Source: an uncultured bacterium (lineage in GTDB: Bacteria > Actinomycetota > Coriobacteriia > Coriobacteriales > Coriobacteriaceae). From it: a stretch of DNA of 7,172 bases. The stretch covers positions 1-7,172 of the forward strand of contig CAJMPY010000040.1 in assembly GCA_905215385.1 (NCBI GenBank), read 5' to 3'. Made by a program: the position numbers and the translations under genes. The notes beneath the pieces were generated by a model. The model saw nothing but the letters and a program-made list of their open reading frames with translations, had not been told where the DNA came from and did not search any database. Positions 5,733 to 7,172 of the stretch are shown one piece after another; positions within the stretch are counted from its first letter, which is position 1, and every line of letters begins with the position of its first letter.

Positions 5733-6947
5733 ATGTTCGCGAAGGATCGCGAAGCAATGCGCCTGACGCCGGCAGAGGTCAGGCTGATTCTTATTGAGTC
5801 CCTGCAGTGGTGCGCCAACAACGCGGTCTACTTTTTGGGGCTTATCGGTGCGGCCACGTATGATCTGGCCGGCACGGCCTTTTTGGTTGCTGCCATTACG
5901 CTCGTGCGCAATCTTATGACGTCGGCGGGCAATATGGTGTCGGGCTCGGTCATCGATCGCTTTGGACCGCGCCGGACGTCGTTTGTGACGTGCGTGATTA
6001 CGACAGTGCTATCGCTTGGCGTGGGGTTAGCGCCGTTGTCTGTCCCCGGGCTTGTGTTTGCCGCGTGCGTCTTGGGGCTTGCGGGCGGCTTTATCAACAC
6101 CTGCACGCATGCGTTTCCGGGATACCTGGAGTCGACCACCGAGGGCCGTACCCGCGTGAACGGTCTCATGGTGTTCTACAGCAATATCGCCTATACCGCT
6201 GGCCCGCTGCTCGGTGGTGCCATCGTGAGTTGTTTTGCCACGCAATCGGTCTATCTGCTCATGGCGGGCATGATGGGTGTGGCGGCTGTGCTCTCCTTGG
6301 GCTGTCACGAGTGCGTTGTTCCCGCAAAAGGGGAGAAGCCGAAGGGCGGTATTCTGGGCGGCATGGCCGAGGGTGCGCGGCTTACGTTTCGCGACCACGA
6401 CCTGCGCCTCATCTTTATCTCGGGCTTTTTGGGTTTCTTTGCGTTCGGCGCGTTCGATTCGCTGGAGTCGTTGTTCTACCGTGATGTGCTCAACGTGGAT
6501 ATCGTCTGGCTGGGCTGGCTGTCCTCGGTCGTGGGCCTTACTTCCTCGGTGGGTGCGTTCATCCTGACCAAGCTTTCTGCTCGCCATGTCAACCTGCGAT
6601 TGCTGCTCGGCGCGCTCATGGCCGTGGGCATTGGGTCCATGGTGTACGTGGGCACCGATATGCTGGGGGTCGCGATTATCGGTCAGGCGATTAACGGTAT
6701 GGCCTGGGGATTCCTAGAACCGCTACAGATGATCTTGATTCAGGAGCGCGCCGACATCAAATACCTGGGGCGCATTACCGGCTTTGTGCGTTTTGGCCTG
6801 ATGAGCGCCGGCGTGCTGCCGCTGCTGGCGGCTCCGTTTTTAGCGGAGGCATTGGGCGTCCAGGCGGTGCTGTTTGGGGCATCGACCATTATTGCACTGG
6901 TAGGAACGCTGTTCTTTGTCGCACAAGGGAGGCGTCGGCGGTGTTAG
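5733..6947 (+). CDS. Major facilitator superfamily transporter
   Basis: A 404-residue membrane protein with about twelve hydrophobic segments in two halves (about 15-190 and 225-400), joined by a charged loop (about 191-223, including AKGEKPKGG). The loop after the second segment, SGSVIDRFGPRRT (70-82), matches MFS motif A (G-x-x-x-D-R-x-G-R-R). YTAGPLLGGA (154-163) resembles the glycine-rich motif C of segment 5, which is often noted in drug:proton antiporters but is not decisive. ATG 5733 has GAAGGAG (5721-5727) five bases upstream. The gene begins 17 bases after a strong terminator and no convincing promoter is seen, so it may rely on read-through or on a promoter overlapping the hairpin. 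The substrate is unknown: uptake of a sugar conjugate or efflux of a product are both possible. No terminator with a T run follows it. Confidence 0.88.
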   Translation: MFAKDREAMRLTPAEVRLILIESLQWCANNAVYFLGLIGAATYDLAGTAFLVAAITLVRNLMTSAGNMVSGSVIDRFGPRRTSFVTCVITTVLSLGVGLAPLSVPGLVFAACVLGLAGGFINTCTHAFPGYLESTTEGRTRVNGLMVFYSNIAYTAGPLLGGAIVSCFATQSVYLLMAGMMGVAAVLSLGCHECVVPAKGEKPKGGILGGMAEGARLTFRDHDLRLIFISGFLGFFAFGAFDSLESLFYRDVLNVDIVWLGWLSSVVGLTSSVGAFILTKLSARHVNLRLLLGALMAVGIGSMVYVGTDMLGVAIIGQAINGMAWGFLEPLQMILIQERADIKYLGRITGFVRFGLMSAGVLPLLAAPFLAEALGVQAVLFGASTIIALVGTLFFVAQGRRRRC

Positions 6948-6965
6948 CTATACATTCAATTCTAA

Positions 6966-6977
6966 TTTAATACCACT
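6966..6977 (-). promoter_or_regulatory. Inverted copy of the AGTGGTATTAAA element
   Basis: TTTAATACCACT is the exact reverse complement of the 12-mer found at 3871-3882 and 7024-7035. It lies 18 bp after the MFS stop and 46 bp upstream of the direct copy at 7024. As a 12-bp inverted pair it could be an auxiliary operator allowing looping. The long spacer and lack of a T run argue against a terminator. Confidence 0.5.
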
Positions 6978-7023
6978 CACCAGAGAATTTCGACCGTTCA
7001 CCGAGGATTGGAATAGATTGATA

Positions 7024-7069
7024 AGTGGTATTAAAAACACGTTAGGTGTATGTCTATAATTGGTATCGA
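7024..7069 (+). promoter_or_regulatory. Sigma-70-like promoter with paired TGGTAT operators upstream of the last gene
   Basis: TATAAT (7055-7060) lies 18 bp after TTAAAA (7031-7036). AGTGGTATTAAA (7024-7035) overlaps the -35, and TGGTATCGA (7061-7069) follows the -10 directly. The two cores are 35 bp apart, exactly as at 3871-3916, while the bases between them differ. A transcript from here would serve the gene at 7118 with a leader of about 50 bases. Confidence 0.68.
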
Positions 7070-7117
7070 AAAGAAACGCGATGTATAGATTCGCGTACAG
7101 GACAGAAAGGAAAAGCC

Positions 7118-7172
7118 ATGAAGGAAACCGAGAAGATCGAGATCATGCATTTCGACCAGGAGGGCTACCTCG
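7118..7172 (+). CDS. N-terminus of an unfinished gene, possibly a second SIS-domain protein (3' partial)
   Basis: ATG 7118 follows AGAAAGGAAA (7104-7113) at good spacing, and 18 codons are visible before the right edge. The peptide contains IMHFDQEGYL. A short N-terminal F-D-x-x-x-[FY]-L pattern is common at the start of SIS-family sugar-phosphate deglycases and isomerases, where it precedes the first helix, so a second such enzyme is the best guess. The sample is too short for certainty. It has its own promoter with the same operator layout as the second IIC, which suggests joint control of a transporter part and an enzyme. Alternatives are any cytoplasmic enzyme gene starting a new operon. 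Confidence 0.5.
   Translation, partial: MKETEKIEIMHFDQEGYL

Noticed and set aside
4739..5821. 360-codon minus-strand open frame opposite the second IID
   Set aside because: Histidine-, alanine- and glycine-rich translation without a recognisable fold, fully antisense to IID; a shadow of its codon bias.
1..7172. CRISPR array, rRNA or tRNA genes
   Set aside because: No regularly spaced short repeats and no conserved RNA gene sequences were seen on either strand.

Overview
The window looks like chromosome of a gut actinobacterium of the class Coriobacteriia, most likely Collinsella or a close relative. That is inferred from the high GC content, the codon use, the protein styles and the gene set; no marker gene in the window proves it. 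All genes read on the + strand.

Layout. Positions 1-197 hold the 3' end of a gene whose C-terminus resembles sugar-phosphate isomerase/deglycase (SIS) proteins. Positions 244-2848 hold a complete mannose-family (Man/Fru/Sor) phosphotransferase set, IIA-IIB-IIC-IID, closed by a strong intrinsic terminator (2878-2908). Positions 2936-3826 encode a DMT/EamA permease. After a 225-bp regulatory leader with a sigma-70-like promoter, operator-like repeats and hairpins, positions 4052-5641 hold a second IIC-IID pair. This second IIC is frameshifted at a C run (4438-4441). A second terminator (5676-5715) follows, then an MFS transporter (5733-6947), a second promoter region with the same architecture as the first (6966-7069), and the first 18 codons of a further gene, possibly another SIS protein (7118 onward).

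How the parts may work together. IIA and IIB would pass phosphate from HPr through His residues to a sugar carried by IIC-IID, and a flanking SIS enzyme would process the phosphorylated product inside the cell. SIS genes next to a mannose-family PTS are known from fructoselysine/glucoselysine (Amadori product) use, so that is the leading substrate hypothesis; amino sugars are an alternative. The second IIC-IID pair has no IIA or IIB of its own in the window and would have to borrow those at 244-1202.

Main surprises. (1) The last third of both IIC genes and all of both IID genes form a direct repeat identical by eye over 1063 bp (1795-2857 and 4588-5650), flanked by clearly diverged sequence, and almost every codon inside it ends in G or C. 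This points to gene conversion, perhaps GC-biased, or to a shared imported tract. (2) The second IIC carries two extra bases in a C run, at a heptamer A AAC CCC that formally fits a -1 slippery site. (3) The promoters ahead of the second IIC and of the last gene share a 12-bp element and a TGGTAT-type pair exactly 35 bp apart around the -35 and -10 boxes, suggesting one regulator for both transcripts.
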